DNA of 64,000 nucleotides from Streptantibioticus parmotrematis (GCF_019890615.1 NZ_JAINVZ010000005.1:124001-188000), one strand, 5' to 3'. Shown: positions 27,179-35,643, counted from the first letter of the stretch. Numbers and translations: made by a program. The notes: generated by a model from the letters alone, not told the origin.

Positions 27179-28153
27179 ATGCCGGCACTCGTCGTCCCCG
27201 GCGGCCAGGACAGCCGCACCGGGACCCGGACCACCGGGCCACCACCGCGCCCTGACGGCCCGTCACGCAAGGCGGCTCTCGAGCGGTCGGTGCGCCGTAA
27301 CCTGACCGCGCACGGCTTCCTCGTCGGCGCCGTGCTGTGCTTCGGGTTCTTCTCCTGGTACCCGATGGTCCGCGAGGTGATCCTCGCCTTCCAGCGCACC
27401 CACCGCGGGCGCACCACCTGGGCCGGTTGGCACAACCTCCAGCAGATCGTGCACGATCCCGCGTTCTGGCAGGCGTGGCGCAACACGGTCGAGTACACGG
27501 GCCTCGCGCTGCTGCTCGGCTTCGTCGTGCCGTTCCTCGTCGCCGTGCTGCTCAACGAGTTCCGGCACGGCCGGAGTTACCTGCGAGTGCTGGTCTACCT
27601 GCCGGTGATGCTGCCGCCGGTCGCCTCCGTGCTGCTGTTCAAGTACTTCTACGACCCGGGCTACGGCCTGTTCGACCACATCCTGCGCACCCTGCACCTG
27701 CCCACCTCGCAGTGGCTCCAGTCGACCGGCACCGCGCTGCTGTCCGTGGTCATCGCCTCCACGTGGATGAACATGGGCAGCGCCACCCTGATCTACCTGG
27801 CCGCGCTCCAGGGCATCCCCGGCGAGCTGTACGAGGCGGCCGAGCTGGACGGCGCCGGACTGCTGCGCCGGATCTGGCACGTCACCGTCCCGCAGACCCG
27901 GCTGATCCTGTCGCTGATGCTGCTCATGCAGATCATCGCCACGATGCAGGTGTTCACCGAACCCTTCCTGCTCACCGGCGGCGCCGGACCGCAGGGCTCC
28001 ACCACCACCGTCGTCTACCTCATGTACCAGTACGCCTTCAACTTCGACAACTACGGGGCCGCCGCGGCCCTCGGCCTCGTGCTGCTCGTCGTGCTCGCCC
28101 TCTTCTCCGCGGTGTACGTACGACTCAGCCGCGACGGCCGGGACCAGGACTAG
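27179..28153 (+). CDS. Sugar ABC transporter permease (MalF type)
   Basis: The protein has 324 residues. A hydrophilic N-terminus of about 40 residues precedes six membrane helices, beginning HGFLVGAVLCFGFFSWYPMV. The EAA loop that contacts the ATPase reads ELYEAAELDGAGLLRRIWHVTVPQTR. GGAACGGAGG lies before the ATG. It follows the binding-protein gene by 17 bp and is paired with the next permease. Confidence 0.94.
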   Translation: MPALVVPGGQDSRTGTRTTGPPPRPDGPSRKAALERSVRRNLTAHGFLVGAVLCFGFFSWYPMVREVILAFQRTHRGRTTWAGWHNLQQIVHDPAFWQAWRNTVEYTGLALLLGFVVPFLVAVLLNEFRHGRSYLRVLVYLPVMLPPVASVLLFKYFYDPGYGLFDHILRTLHLPTSQWLQSTGTALLSVVIASTWMNMGSATLIYLAALQGIPGELYEAAELDGAGLLRRIWHVTVPQTRLILSLMLLMQIIATMQVFTEPFLLTGGAGPQGSTTTVVYLMYQYAFNFDNYGAAAALGLVLLVVLALFSAVYVRLSRDGRDQD

Positions 28154-28159
28154 GACACC

Positions 28160-29053
28160 ATGGCCACGACCTCCGACAGCCGGACCCGCACCCTGATCTC
28201 CCCGGTCCAGCTCGCCCGCCCGCGCGGCAAGGCGCTGTACTGGACCCTCTTCGTCCTGGTGACCGCCGTCTTCACGCTGGTCTTCCTCGGCCCCCTCTAC
28301 TGGATGGTCACCGGCGGCCTGAAGACCACCCACGAGATCATCCAGGACCCGCCCACCCTCTACCCGCACCAGCCGCACCCCGCCACCTACGCCAAGGCGT
28401 GGAGCGACCTCGACCTGGCCCGACTGCTGGTCAACACCCTCTGGTACGCGTTCGGCGCGCTCGCCTTCCAGCTCGTGCTGGACGTCGCCGCCGCCTACTC
28501 GCTCTCGAAACTGCGCCCGGTGCTGGGCAACGTGGTGCTCGGGCTGATGCTGGCGACGCTGATGATCCCGGCCACCGTGCTCGTCGTACCGCAGTACCTG
28601 ACCGTGCTCGACCTGCCGCTGCTCCACCTCAACCTGCTCGACACACCCTGGGCGATCTGGCTGCCCTCGGTCACCAACGCCTTCACCATCTTCCTGCTCA
28701 AGCGGTTCTTCGACTCCATCCCCACCGAACTGCTGGACGCCGCCGCGATCGACGGCGCCTCGCCGCTGCGTACCCTGCGCTCGGTCGTGCTGCCGATCTC
28801 CCGCCCGGTACTCGGCGTCGTGTCCATCTTCGCCGTGGTCAACGTGTGGAAGGACTTCTTGTGGCCGATGCTCACCGAGCCCGACCCGGCCCGCCGCACT
28901 CTCAACGTCGGCATCTACGCGCTGTCGACCGGCGTCACCGAGAACGAGCTGATCGCGGCCCTCGCCATCGCCTCGCTGCCGACTCTGGTGGTCTTCCTGC
29001 TCTTCCAGCGCAACATCATGTCCGGCCTCACCGCCGGCGGCCTGAAGGGCTGA
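28160..29053 (+). CDS. Sugar ABC transporter permease (MalG type)
   Basis: The protein has 297 residues and six membrane helices (ALYWTLFVLVTAVFTLVFLGPLYWMVTGGLK ... LLFQRNIMSGLTAGGLKG). The EAA motif is ELLDAAAIDGASPLRTLRSVVLPISRP. It starts 6 bp after the first permease. With that gene it forms the membrane channel of a CUT1 importer. The gene order (binding protein, two permeases, alpha-glucosidase) is typical of Streptomyces alpha-glucoside systems. Confidence 0.94.
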   Translation: MATTSDSRTRTLISPVQLARPRGKALYWTLFVLVTAVFTLVFLGPLYWMVTGGLKTTHEIIQDPPTLYPHQPHPATYAKAWSDLDLARLLVNTLWYAFGALAFQLVLDVAAAYSLSKLRPVLGNVVLGLMLATLMIPATVLVVPQYLTVLDLPLLHLNLLDTPWAIWLPSVTNAFTIFLLKRFFDSIPTELLDAAAIDGASPLRTLRSVVLPISRPVLGVVSIFAVVNVWKDFLWPMLTEPDPARRTLNVGIYALSTGVTENELIAALAIASLPTLVVFLLFQRNIMSGLTAGGLKG

Positions 29054-29093
29054 CGCCCCACGGCCCGGCCTGCCGCACACGAAAGGACTCCCC

Positions 29094-30728
29094 GTGGCAG
29101 ACATCCCCGCGACCGCCGACGCCTGGTGGCGCGGCGCGGTCATCTACCAGGTGTACCCGCGCAGTTTCGCCGACGCGGACGGCGACGGCACCGGGGACCT
29201 CGCCGGCGTCCGCTCCCGCCTGGGATACCTGCGCGAACTGGGCGTCGACGCGCTGTGGTTCAACCCCTGGTACCCCTCGCCGATGGCCGACGGCGGCTAT
29301 GACGTGGCCGACTACCGCGATGTCGACCCGATGTTCGGCACTCTTGCCGACGCCGAGAAGCTGATCGCGGAGGCGCTGGACCTCGGCATGCGCACCATCG
29401 TCGACATCGTCCCCAACCACGTCTCCGCCGACCACCCCTGGTTCTGCGAGGCGCTCGCCGCCGGGCCCGGCAGCCGCGCCCGCGAGCTGTTCTGGTTCCG
29501 TCCGGGACGCGGCGACCAGGGTGAACTGCCGCCCACCAACTGGCCCTCGCAGTTCGGCGGCCCCGCCTGGACCCGGACCACGGAACCGGACGGCAGCCCC
29601 GGCGAGTGGTACCTCAACCTCTTCGACTCCCGCCAGCCCGACCTCAACTGGGGCCATCCGGCGGTGCGACGCGAGCACGAGGAGGTGCTGCGCTTCTGGT
29701 TCGACCGGGGCGCGGCGGGCGTACGGGTCGACTCGGCCGCCCTGCTGACCAAGGACCCGGCGCTGCCCGACCTGCCGGAACGGGGTGAGCCCGACGCGCA
29801 CCCTTACGTCGACCGGGACGACCTGCACGAGATCTACCGCTCCTGGCGGGCCGTCGCCGACGGCTACCCCGGGGAACGGATCCTGGTCGGCGAGGTGTGG
29901 ACGCCCGACCCCGAGCGGTTCGCCCGCTACCTGCGGCCCGACGAGATGCACACCGCGTTCAACTTCGGCTTCCTGTGCTGCCCCTGGGAACCGGAACGGC
30001 TCAGGGCCTGCGTGGACACCACCCTCGCGGCGCACCGCCCGGTCGGCGCCCCGGCCACCTGGGTGCTGTGCAACCACGACGTCACACGGACGGCCACCCG
30101 CTACGGCCGCACGGAGACCGGTTTCGACTTCGCCACCAAGGCCCACGGCATCCCCACCGACCTGGAACTCGGCACCCGCAGGGCCCGCGCCGCCGCACTG
30201 CTGACGCTCGCCCTGCCCGGATCGGTCTACCTCTACCAGGGCGAGGAACTCGGACTGCCCGAGGCGGAGGACATCCCGGCCGACCGCCGCCAGGACCCGA
30301 TGTACCTGCGCACCAACGGCGCCAACCCCGGCCGGGACGGCTGCCGCGTACCGATGCCCTGGTCCGGCACGCGTCCCCCTTACGGCTTCGGGCCCGAAGG
30401 CGGCGCGGAACCGTGGCTGCCGCAGCCCGGCGACTGGGCCGGGCGGACCGCCGAGGCGCAGAGCGGCGACCCGGACTCCATGCTGGAGCTGTACCGCGCC
30501 GCCCTGCGACTGCGTCGCCGCGAACCCGCCCTGGGTGACGGCCCGTTGACCTGGCTGGACGCGGAGCCCGGGGTGCTGGCGTTCCACCGGGACGCGTCGT
30601 TCGCCTGCGTGGTCAACCTCGCCCCGCTCCCCGTGCGGCTCCCGGCGTACCGCGAACGGCTGCTGGCGAGTGGCCCGTTGGACGGTGAGCGGCTGCCGCC
30701 GGACACCGCGGTGTGGCTGCGTACGTGA
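29094..30728 (+). CDS. Intracellular alpha-glucosidase (GH13)
   Basis: The protein has 544 residues, a GTG start behind GAAAGGA, and no signal peptide. GH13 regions are complete: DIVPNH, the nucleophile D213 (GVRVDSAALL), acid/base E267 (LVGEVW) and D329 (CNHDVTR). The N-terminus WWRGAVIYQVYPRSFADADGDGTGDLAGV is typical of oligo-glucosidases. It should hydrolyse imported alpha-linked oligosaccharides to glucose. Its C-terminal codons and stop run into a 25-bp tandem repeat. A paralogue lies at 45.2-46.9 kb. Confidence 0.93.
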   Translation: MADIPATADAWWRGAVIYQVYPRSFADADGDGTGDLAGVRSRLGYLRELGVDALWFNPWYPSPMADGGYDVADYRDVDPMFGTLADAEKLIAEALDLGMRTIVDIVPNHVSADHPWFCEALAAGPGSRARELFWFRPGRGDQGELPPTNWPSQFGGPAWTRTTEPDGSPGEWYLNLFDSRQPDLNWGHPAVRREHEEVLRFWFDRGAAGVRVDSAALLTKDPALPDLPERGEPDAHPYVDRDDLHEIYRSWRAVADGYPGERILVGEVWTPDPERFARYLRPDEMHTAFNFGFLCCPWEPERLRACVDTTLAAHRPVGAPATWVLCNHDVTRTATRYGRTETGFDFATKAHGIPTDLELGTRRARAAALLTLALPGSVYLYQGEELGLPEAEDIPADRRQDPMYLRTNGANPGRDGCRVPMPWSGTRPPYGFGPEGGAEPWLPQPGDWAGRTAEAQSGDPDSMLELYRAALRLRRREPALGDGPLTWLDAEPGVLAFHRDASFACVVNLAPLPVRLPAYRERLLASGPLDGERLPPDTAVWLRT

Positions 30729-30790
30729 CGCCGCGCTAGGGGTGCGTACATGACGCCGCGCTACGGGTGCGTACGTGATGCCGCGGTGCG
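30726..30790 (+). repeat. 25-bp tandem repeat starting at a stop codon
   Basis: Unit TGACGCCGCGCTA plus GGGGTGCGTAC(A/G) occurs at 30726-30750 and 30751-30775, with a partial third copy to about 30790. The first three bases are the stop codon of the alpha-glucosidase gene, and the bases before it (GCTGCGTACG) match the unit's end. The repeat therefore captured the 3' end of the gene. Confidence 0.85.
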
Positions 30791-30806
30791 GCGGGGACGT
30801 GCGTGG

Positions 30807-30860
30807 CCCCCGGCCGGGGTTCCCCCGTCGCCCCGGCCGGGGAGACTCGACCCCGGCCGT
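30807..30860. terminator. GC-rich self-complementary elements between convergent genes
   Basis: CCCCCGGCCGGGG (30807-30819) and CCCCGGCCGGGG (30831-30842) are palindromes that can also pair with each other, and a third partial copy (CCCCGGCCG) follows at 30851. They lie between the alpha-glucosidase and AraC genes and probably act as terminators. Confidence 0.5.
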
Positions 30861-30968
30861 GCGCGGCCCGGGCGGGCGCCCGAGCGGACCGGGCGGTGCG
30901 AGCGCGCGGGAGGCCGTCGGGCCGACGGTCCGCGGCGGTGTGTGCCGCCCGGCCGTACCACCGTGACG

Positions 30969-31967
30969 CTACCGGCGCTCGTCCGGCCCGCCCTTGGCAA
31001 AATGCGAACGCCCTCGATCCGGCCGGTGAGGGTGCAGGCCGAGCAGCTGGGTGGGGGTGCAGCCGGCGAGGATGCGGAAGTCCTTCGCCAGATGGGCCTG
31101 GTCGGTGTACCCGCAGGTGTGGGCCACCTCCCGCCACGTCGGCGCGCCGGGGCCCATGAGCAGGTGCGTCGCCCGCTGGAAGCGCCACACCCGCGCGACG
31201 GTCTTGGGCGTGAGGCCGACCTGCTCGCCGAACCGCTTCTCCAGGTACCTGCGGCTGCACCCCAGCTCCTCAGCGAGACGCCCGATCCGCACCTGGCCCT
31301 GGCAACGCCCCAGCTCTTCCCAGGCCCGTAACAACAGGCCGTCGGGCTCCCGGCCCCGGGACACGCGTGCGGTCAGGACGCGGTCGAGCACCGCGAAGCG
31401 GTGGTGCCAGGTGGGCGCGCTCACCAGCTCGTCGACGAGCCGGTCCGCGGGGCGCCGGCCCAGCAGGTCGACCAACGCCACGTGATCGTTGGCCACTTCG
31501 CGCATCGCGACGCCGAACAGGGCGTAGGCGCCGGGCGGGGTGAACGCCACCAGCAGCACGCCGCCGCGCCGCGCGGTGTACTCGATGAGGTAGAAGCGCT
31601 CGTGCAGCCCGGTGAGTCCCGCCCCCGGCAGCTCGCGGGTGCCGTCCGCCCCCGTGACGCTCCCGCGCCGGGAATCCGAGAGGGAGATGGTCAGCATCAC
31701 CGCGCACTCCGGCGGGACGCGCTGCACCGAGGGCAGGCCCGCCGCGTCGCCCACGGTGGCGATGCCGGTGTACTGGAAGACGTAGGGGAGCAGCGCGGGA
31801 TGCGGTCTGCCGAAGGCCAGTGACGGGTTCGCGGTGACGCTCGTGAACGTCGCACGCTTGCGCGGATCGGCCAGACTCGGCCACCAGTGTTCCCGCTCGG
31901 CGCTCGGGTCGGCGGCGCCGGGGATCGCGAGATGCCGTCGGGGTGGGTCTTCGAGGTACACGGGCAC
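30969..31967 (-). CDS. AraC-family transcriptional regulator
   Basis: About 332 residues. The start at GTG 31967 is chosen because GGAGG stands 4 bp before it, and GTG 31961 (10 bp) is nearly as good. The C-terminal AraC/XylS double helix-turn-helix is clear: QVRIGRLAEELGCSRRYLEKRFGEQVGLTPKTVARVWRFQRA ... WREVAHTCGYTDQAHLAKDFRILAGCTP. The N-terminal 220 residues (HPALLPYVFQYTGI ... VMLTISLSD ... RFYLIEYTARRGGVLLVAF) resemble the DUF6597-type sensing domain. A TTA codon is present at 31329-31331 (reverse strand; codon 213), implying bldA dependence. It lies at the left border of the specialised cluster. Confidence 0.85.
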   Translation of the reverse strand: MPVYLEDPPRRHLAIPGAADPSAEREHWWPSLADPRKRATFTSVTANPSLAFGRPHPALLPYVFQYTGIATVGDAAGLPSVQRVPPECAVMLTISLSDSRRGSVTGADGTRELPGAGLTGLHERFYLIEYTARRGGVLLVAFTPPGAYALFGVAMREVANDHVALVDLLGRRPADRLVDELVSAPTWHHRFAVLDRVLTARVSRGREPDGLLLRAWEELGRCQGQVRIGRLAEELGCSRRYLEKRFGEQVGLTPKTVARVWRFQRATHLLMGPGAPTWREVAHTCGYTDQAHLAKDFRILAGCTPTQLLGLHPHRPDRGRSHFAKGGPDERR

Positions 31968-32619
31968 TCGACCTCCGCTGTGCATGGGCGACGCTGTCGA
32001 TGGTGGCGGAGCGCGATGAATACCGGATATACGGCTTCCGCTTCCCGGCGACGCCCTTGAGCTGAGGCCGGAGGACAGGGCCCGCGGTCCTATCGGGCAG
32101 GGGGCTTTGCCCGTTCGGACGTGCGACCCGGTTCCGCGCGGCATCGACGTCCGGTCAACGATCGATGAACCCCTCCGGATGCGTGACGGGCCTTCTGGCG
32201 CGGGCGCCTTCGGTCATGCGTCGAATCGAGGGAATGAACTGATGTGGCGTCAAATCGAGGAATGCATAGGCGAATCAGGTGAGTTGAGGGCGACAGGGGC
32301 GGTTTCCCGGTTCTCCTGTGCATCAACTATGACGAATGCGCCTGCAGTTGGCGTAAGGACCCTCTCGCCATCGGTCATACTACCGATTCCGCTTCTCCTG
32401 GCCGTGCCGTCGCGGTCACCTGTGCGAGTGGGGCAACATGCCTGCCCTGCCCGGCAGTTGCCGCTGGTCGGTGCCTCGCGGCCGTCCGGCACGGAGGTGT
32501 CGCAGGCCGTGACGCGCCGGAAGGGGACCTCGTTCCGCGGGCAGCCGCCGGATAGGGTCAGTGGTGGATACATTTGCCAGGGTCGACCGTGTGTACGACA
32601 CCCCTCACAGGAGAGTCAG
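31968..32619. other. 650-bp region without a supported gene
   Basis: GC content drops noticeably around 32230-32400 compared with the flanks. Frames on both strands (for example 32250-32573, minus) stay open, but they lack third-position GC bias, recognisable domains and good ribosome-binding sites. It probably holds the divergent promoters of the AraC and LuxR genes. Confidence 0.5.
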
Positions 32620-32763
32620 ATGACCTGGTGCCGGAGACCGGTGCAATGCCGGTCCGGTTCGCGTTCCCTGCCGTTTCCCGCGATTCCCGTCCCGCCCGTC
32701 CGCCGCGTCGTCGACGGCGCAGTGCCGTGGCGCGAAGCGCCGGAAGGGGTGGCCGCGGGATGA
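32620..32763 (+). CDS. Possible small ORF (47 aa) coupled to the LuxR start
   Basis: An ATG at 32620 follows AGGAGA (32609-32614). The 47-codon frame (MTWCRRPVQCRSGSRS...) ends in a TGA at 32761-32763 that overlaps the ATG of the LuxR gene (ATGA). Third-position GC bias is moderate. It may be a leader ORF that couples translation to the regulator, and no family is recognised. The alternative is that it is merely the untranslated leader. Confidence 0.4.
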   Translation: MTWCRRPVQCRSGSRSLPFPAIPVPPVRRVVDGAVPWREAPEGVAAG

Positions 32764-33860
32764 CGGACGGGAGCACTTCGACGGAGTTCGAGGCCACTGG
32801 CCTCGCGGCCGCCGCGGCGAGCCGTCTCGACGCGACCAGGATCGCCGTGTACCGGTGGGTCGCCCTGCACGGCAGCCTGGCCCCCGCCCAGGTGGCCCGG
32901 GACGAGGGGATGTCGGAGCAGGAGGTGCGCGACGCGGCCGAGGCCCTCGTGGAACTCGGACTGGTGCAGCGGGACCCGGAGGAGGACGGCCGGATGTGGG
33001 CCGTGGACCCGCATCTCGTCGCGGCCGTGATCACGGGCCCCCTGGAGAACTCCATCCGCGACCAGCAGACCCGGCTGCGCACCGTGCGGGACCAGTTCGC
33101 CCGGCTCGCGGAGTTCTACGACGAGGGCGTGCGCGCGGCCCCGGCCGACCTGTACCTGATCCCCGGCCTGATGGAGGTCCGCGCCGCCCTGAACCGGGCC
33201 GCCGACGAGTGCCGCGAGGAGATGCTCACGGTCCAGCCCGGCGGCACCCGCAGCGCGGAAGTGCTGCACGAGGCGCTCGCCCGCGACAGCAGGCTGCTGG
33301 GACGGGGCATCGCGATCCGCACGCTCTACCACCACACCGCCCGCTTCAACAGCCCCAGTCAGGCGTACGTGGCCTCGGCGAGCGCCATGGGAGCGCAGTA
33401 CCGCACGGCACACCAGCTGTTCGGCCGTGTCATCATCTTCGACCGGGAGCTGGCGTTCCTCCCCGACCACCGAGGCACCTGGGGTGCCGTGGTGATACGG
33501 CAGCCCTCCATCGTCCATTTCCTCTGCGATCTCTTCGAACAGACGTGGGCGCAGGCCCGGCCCTTCTCGGACGCGGCGACGGACGGCCTGGAGACCGTGG
33601 CGAAGGAACTCGACCGCACCATCGTCGGCTTACTGGCGGCCGGTCTCAAGGACGAGACCATAGCGCGCCGCATCGGGGTGTCACCGCGTACGGTACGCAA
33701 ACACATCGCCGACATCATGCAGGTGCTCAACGCGGAGAGCCGCTTCCAGGCGGGCGTGCTGGCGGCGGCCCGGGGACTGCTGCCGGGCGATCCTTCGGCC
33801 GGGGCGGACGGATCGGGTGGCGGCGGGGCCGTCGGGGAAGTCGCGGACTCCACCGTGTGA
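32760..33860 (+). CDS. LuxR-type regulator with TrmB-like N-terminal domain (TTA codon)
   Basis: The protein has 366 residues. An N-terminal winged helix of the TrmB type (IAVYRWVALHGSLAPAQVARDEGMSEQEVRDAAEALVELGLVQRD) is followed by a helical sensor region. The C-terminal LuxR helix-turn-helix is GLKDETIARRIGVSPRTVRKHIADIMQVLNAESRFQAG. This architecture is common among cluster-linked regulators in Streptomyces. Codon 291 is TTA (33630-33632), so full translation needs the bldA tRNA. GGAAGGGG precedes the ATG. It stands at the left edge of the gene cluster and is a strong candidate for its activator. Confidence 0.88.
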   Translation: MTDGSTSTEFEATGLAAAAASRLDATRIAVYRWVALHGSLAPAQVARDEGMSEQEVRDAAEALVELGLVQRDPEEDGRMWAVDPHLVAAVITGPLENSIRDQQTRLRTVRDQFARLAEFYDEGVRAAPADLYLIPGLMEVRAALNRAADECREEMLTVQPGGTRSAEVLHEALARDSRLLGRGIAIRTLYHHTARFNSPSQAYVASASAMGAQYRTAHQLFGRVIIFDRELAFLPDHRGTWGAVVIRQPSIVHFLCDLFEQTWAQARPFSDAATDGLETVAKELDRTIVGLLAAGLKDETIARRIGVSPRTVRKHIADIMQVLNAESRFQAGVLAAARGLLPGDPSAGADGSGGGGAVGEVADSTV

Positions 33861-33877
33861 TCCGGCGCGGGAGCGCC

Positions 33878-34399
33878 TCACCAGGTCTGCTCGCCGAGTG
33901 CCAGGATCAACAGCACCGTGGGGATGCGGGCGCCGGACGTCGCGTACACATGCCGCGCGGGTACCAGGAGCGACTGCCCGGCGCGCAGCCTCAGGCTCAG
34001 CGCGGCGGCCGTGGTGTCCGCGGTGGGCCACACGCGTACGTCGCAGGCGCCGTCCACGACGATCACGCAGGCCTCCGCGTCGCCCGGGGCGTCCGGCCCG
34101 GTCGGCGCGTCCGGCGTGCACATCCGGTACGAGGCCCGCACCTCACGGCCGAGCGCGTCGCCGAGCGCGGCGGCGAGGGGCGCGGCCTCCGCTCCCGCCG
34201 GGACCGGCTCGGGTCCCGGCACCGCCGGGGCGCCGCTCCCGCCCGCCGCCGTGCGGGTCCGCGACCACGAGCGGTAGAGCGCGAGGAAGTGGTGGTCGGC
34301 CTCGGTCCACAGCAGGGCCGGGCTCCGGTCGCCGTACGTGGCCACGCATCGCGCCATGTCCTCGACGAACGACCGCAGTTGCGGGTGTAACCGCCCCAT
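33878..34399 (-). CDS. Cupin-like conserved protein (unknown function)
   Basis: About 173 residues from ATG 34399 (GGAGG close upstream; GTG 34411 is also possible). The N-terminal half is helical (RSFVEDMARCVATYGDRSPALLWTEADHHFLALYRSWSR). The C-terminal half (CVIVVDGACDVRVWP ... LRAGQSLLVPARHVYATSGARIPTVLLILALGEQ) has the strand-turn-strand look of a cupin barrel, with H and D residues that could bind metal. Codon 4 is TTA (34388-34390, reverse strand). It is convergent with the LuxR gene (17 bp apart). An element shared with other cluster promoters lies 245 bp upstream. Confidence 0.6.
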   Translation of the reverse strand: MGRLHPQLRSFVEDMARCVATYGDRSPALLWTEADHHFLALYRSWSRTRTAAGGSGAPAVPGPEPVPAGAEAAPLAAALGDALGREVRASYRMCTPDAPTGPDAPGDAEACVIVVDGACDVRVWPTADTTAAALSLRLRAGQSLLVPARHVYATSGARIPTVLLILALGEQTW

Positions 34400-34643
34400 C
34401 GCCTCCGGCACCGTCCCCTCCGTTCTCACCGGGCGGCCCTGGACCGGGAGGCCGGGACCACCGTCAACCCCCGGCCGTCGGGGAGGTGCGCGGACCGGCG
34501 GAGCGGCAGTATCGCTGTGTACTGACGCCCCGTCACCGCCGTGCGATTGTCCACGCCCCACGGCTCCCATCGCAGTCACGAGAACCCGGGACACGGCGAG
34601 CCCTTCGCGGTGGCGTGGGCGGGCGCAGCCTCCCGGAGCCGTT

Positions 34644-34658
34644 CGGCCGGGTGATGTG
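34644..34658 (-). promoter_or_regulatory. Cluster element site A (CACATCACCCGGCCG)
   Basis: Reverse-strand match to the 15-bp consensus CACATCACYYGKYCG shared by five promoter gaps of this cluster. It lies between the leftward cupin-like gene and a decayed rightward Rossmann fragment starting about 50 bp away. Confidence 0.7.
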
Positions 34659-34709
34659 GGGGCCTTACGCGGACGGCAGGGCCATGGCGGACACGCGCGG
34701 CGCCCAGGA

Positions 34710-34860
34710 GGCACGGTCGCCGTCGTCGGCACCGGCCCGGTCGCGCCGGCGCTCACGGCCGCGGGGGTGCGCGTCCACCTGCGCGACGACGACCGCGCGC
34801 GGGCCGAGGCCGCCCGCGCGCTCGGGGCCGGCACACTCGACGCGCCGGACGCCCCCGCGA
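34710..34860 (+). pseudogene. Rossmann-fold fragment, probable gene remnant
   Basis: The frame encodes GTVAVVGTGPVAPALTAAG followed by VRVHLRDDDRARAEAARALGAGTL. This is a nucleotide-binding beta-alpha-beta unit (GTGPVA loop, acidic end of strand 2) as in hydroxyacid or hydroxyacyl-CoA dehydrogenases. No start codon with a ribosome-binding site is in frame, and homology-like character fades after about 50 codons, shortly before the leftward LuxR gene. I read it as the 5' remnant of a deleted dehydrogenase gene formerly driven from site A. Chance resemblance cannot be excluded. Confidence 0.35.
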
Positions 34861-34929
34861 CCTCCTGGACGGCGGCGGCGCCCCGCTCGCCGCGCGTCGG
34901 CCGGACGCCCGCGCCGCGCCTGGCGCCGG

Positions 34930-35232
34930 TCAGGCGGGGATGTCGTCGGCCGGATGAGCCCCGGCCGCGGGGAACCAGCGCACGGCCCCGGCCGGCCCCC
35001 GGGCCGCCGGGAGTTCGAAGCCCGCCGCGGACAGCGCCAGTACGAGCAGGTCCGTCCGGTTGTGCGCGCCGGTCTTGGCGCGGATGCGGCGGACGTAGGT
35101 GTCGACCGTGTGCGGGCTCAGCCTCATGCGCCGCGCGATCGCCGCGTAGGTGTGCCCGTCGGCGAGATGTCCGAGCACTTCGCGCTCCCGGACGCTGAGC
35201 CGGCGCACCAGCTCCTGGAAATCACTGCTCAC
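34930..35232 (-). CDS. Short LuxR-type regulator (100 aa)
   Basis: GTG 35232 with GGGAG upstream starts a 100-residue protein that is little more than a LuxR helix-turn-helix: RRLSVREREVLGHLADGHTYAAIARRMRLSPHTVDTYVRRIRAKTGAHNRTDLLVLALSAAGFELP. There is no receiver or sensor domain. Such solo proteins can act as constitutive activators or dampen larger LuxR or LAL proteins. It is flanked by a small secreted peptide gene and by the LAL gene on the same strand. Confidence 0.85.
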   Translation of the reverse strand: MSSDFQELVRRLSVREREVLGHLADGHTYAAIARRMRLSPHTVDTYVRRIRAKTGAHNRTDLLVLALSAAGFELPAARGPAGAVRWFPAAGAHPADDIPA

Positions 35233-35329
35233 GACGTCGCACTCCCACTTTCCCGCGTTCTTCGTGAATACTCCGCGCGTGCGGTGACCCCGTATGGCGG
35301 GTCGGCGGCCCGCCACCACCCCCGTCGCG

Positions 35330-35518
35330 TCAGCGCACCGCGCCCCAGCCGCTGTCCGCCGGGGTCGCGGTGCCGGAGTCCCCGGCGCTCGTCATCGCGG
35401 TGCCCGTCACGGCGCCGGGGCCCCGGCCCTCCGCGAAAGCCGTTCCCGTTCCGGACCCGCACAGCACGAGCAGCATTGTTCCGGCAAGCGCGTAGGCGGA
35501 CACCTGAACGAAATTCAT
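35330..35518 (-). CDS. Small secreted peptide (62 aa)
   Basis: AGGAG stands 5 bp before the second of two adjacent ATGs (35518), so that start is preferred over 35521. A signal peptide (VSAYALAGTMLLVLCGSGTGTAFA) leaves a mature peptide of about 33 residues, rich in Gly, Thr, Ser and Ala and ending SGWGAVR. No cysteine remains after cleavage. No family is recognised. It lies between two LuxR-type regulators, so a role as an extracellular signal is conceivable but unproven. Confidence 0.65.
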   Translation of the reverse strand: MNFVQVSAYALAGTMLLVLCGSGTGTAFAEGRGPGAVTGTAMTSAGDSGTATPADSGWGAVR

Positions 35519-35643
35519 CATGACTCCTGGAATGGGCGGTGTGATGGTTCCGGTGAAGAAGTCCGAGGAATTCCCCCGGCGTTTTCCCCTGCCATTCCAG
35601 GATGATCGGCGGGCTGCGGCGGCACCATGCCGTGCCCTGCTCA

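Noticed and set aside
30726-30790. 25-bp repeats considered as CRISPR
   Set aside because: The copies abut directly with no spacer and number fewer than three.
32250-32573. 107-codon minus-strand frame in the AraC-LuxR gap
   Set aside because: It has no domain, weak third-position GC bias, no convincing ribosome-binding site, and overlaps the probable promoter region.
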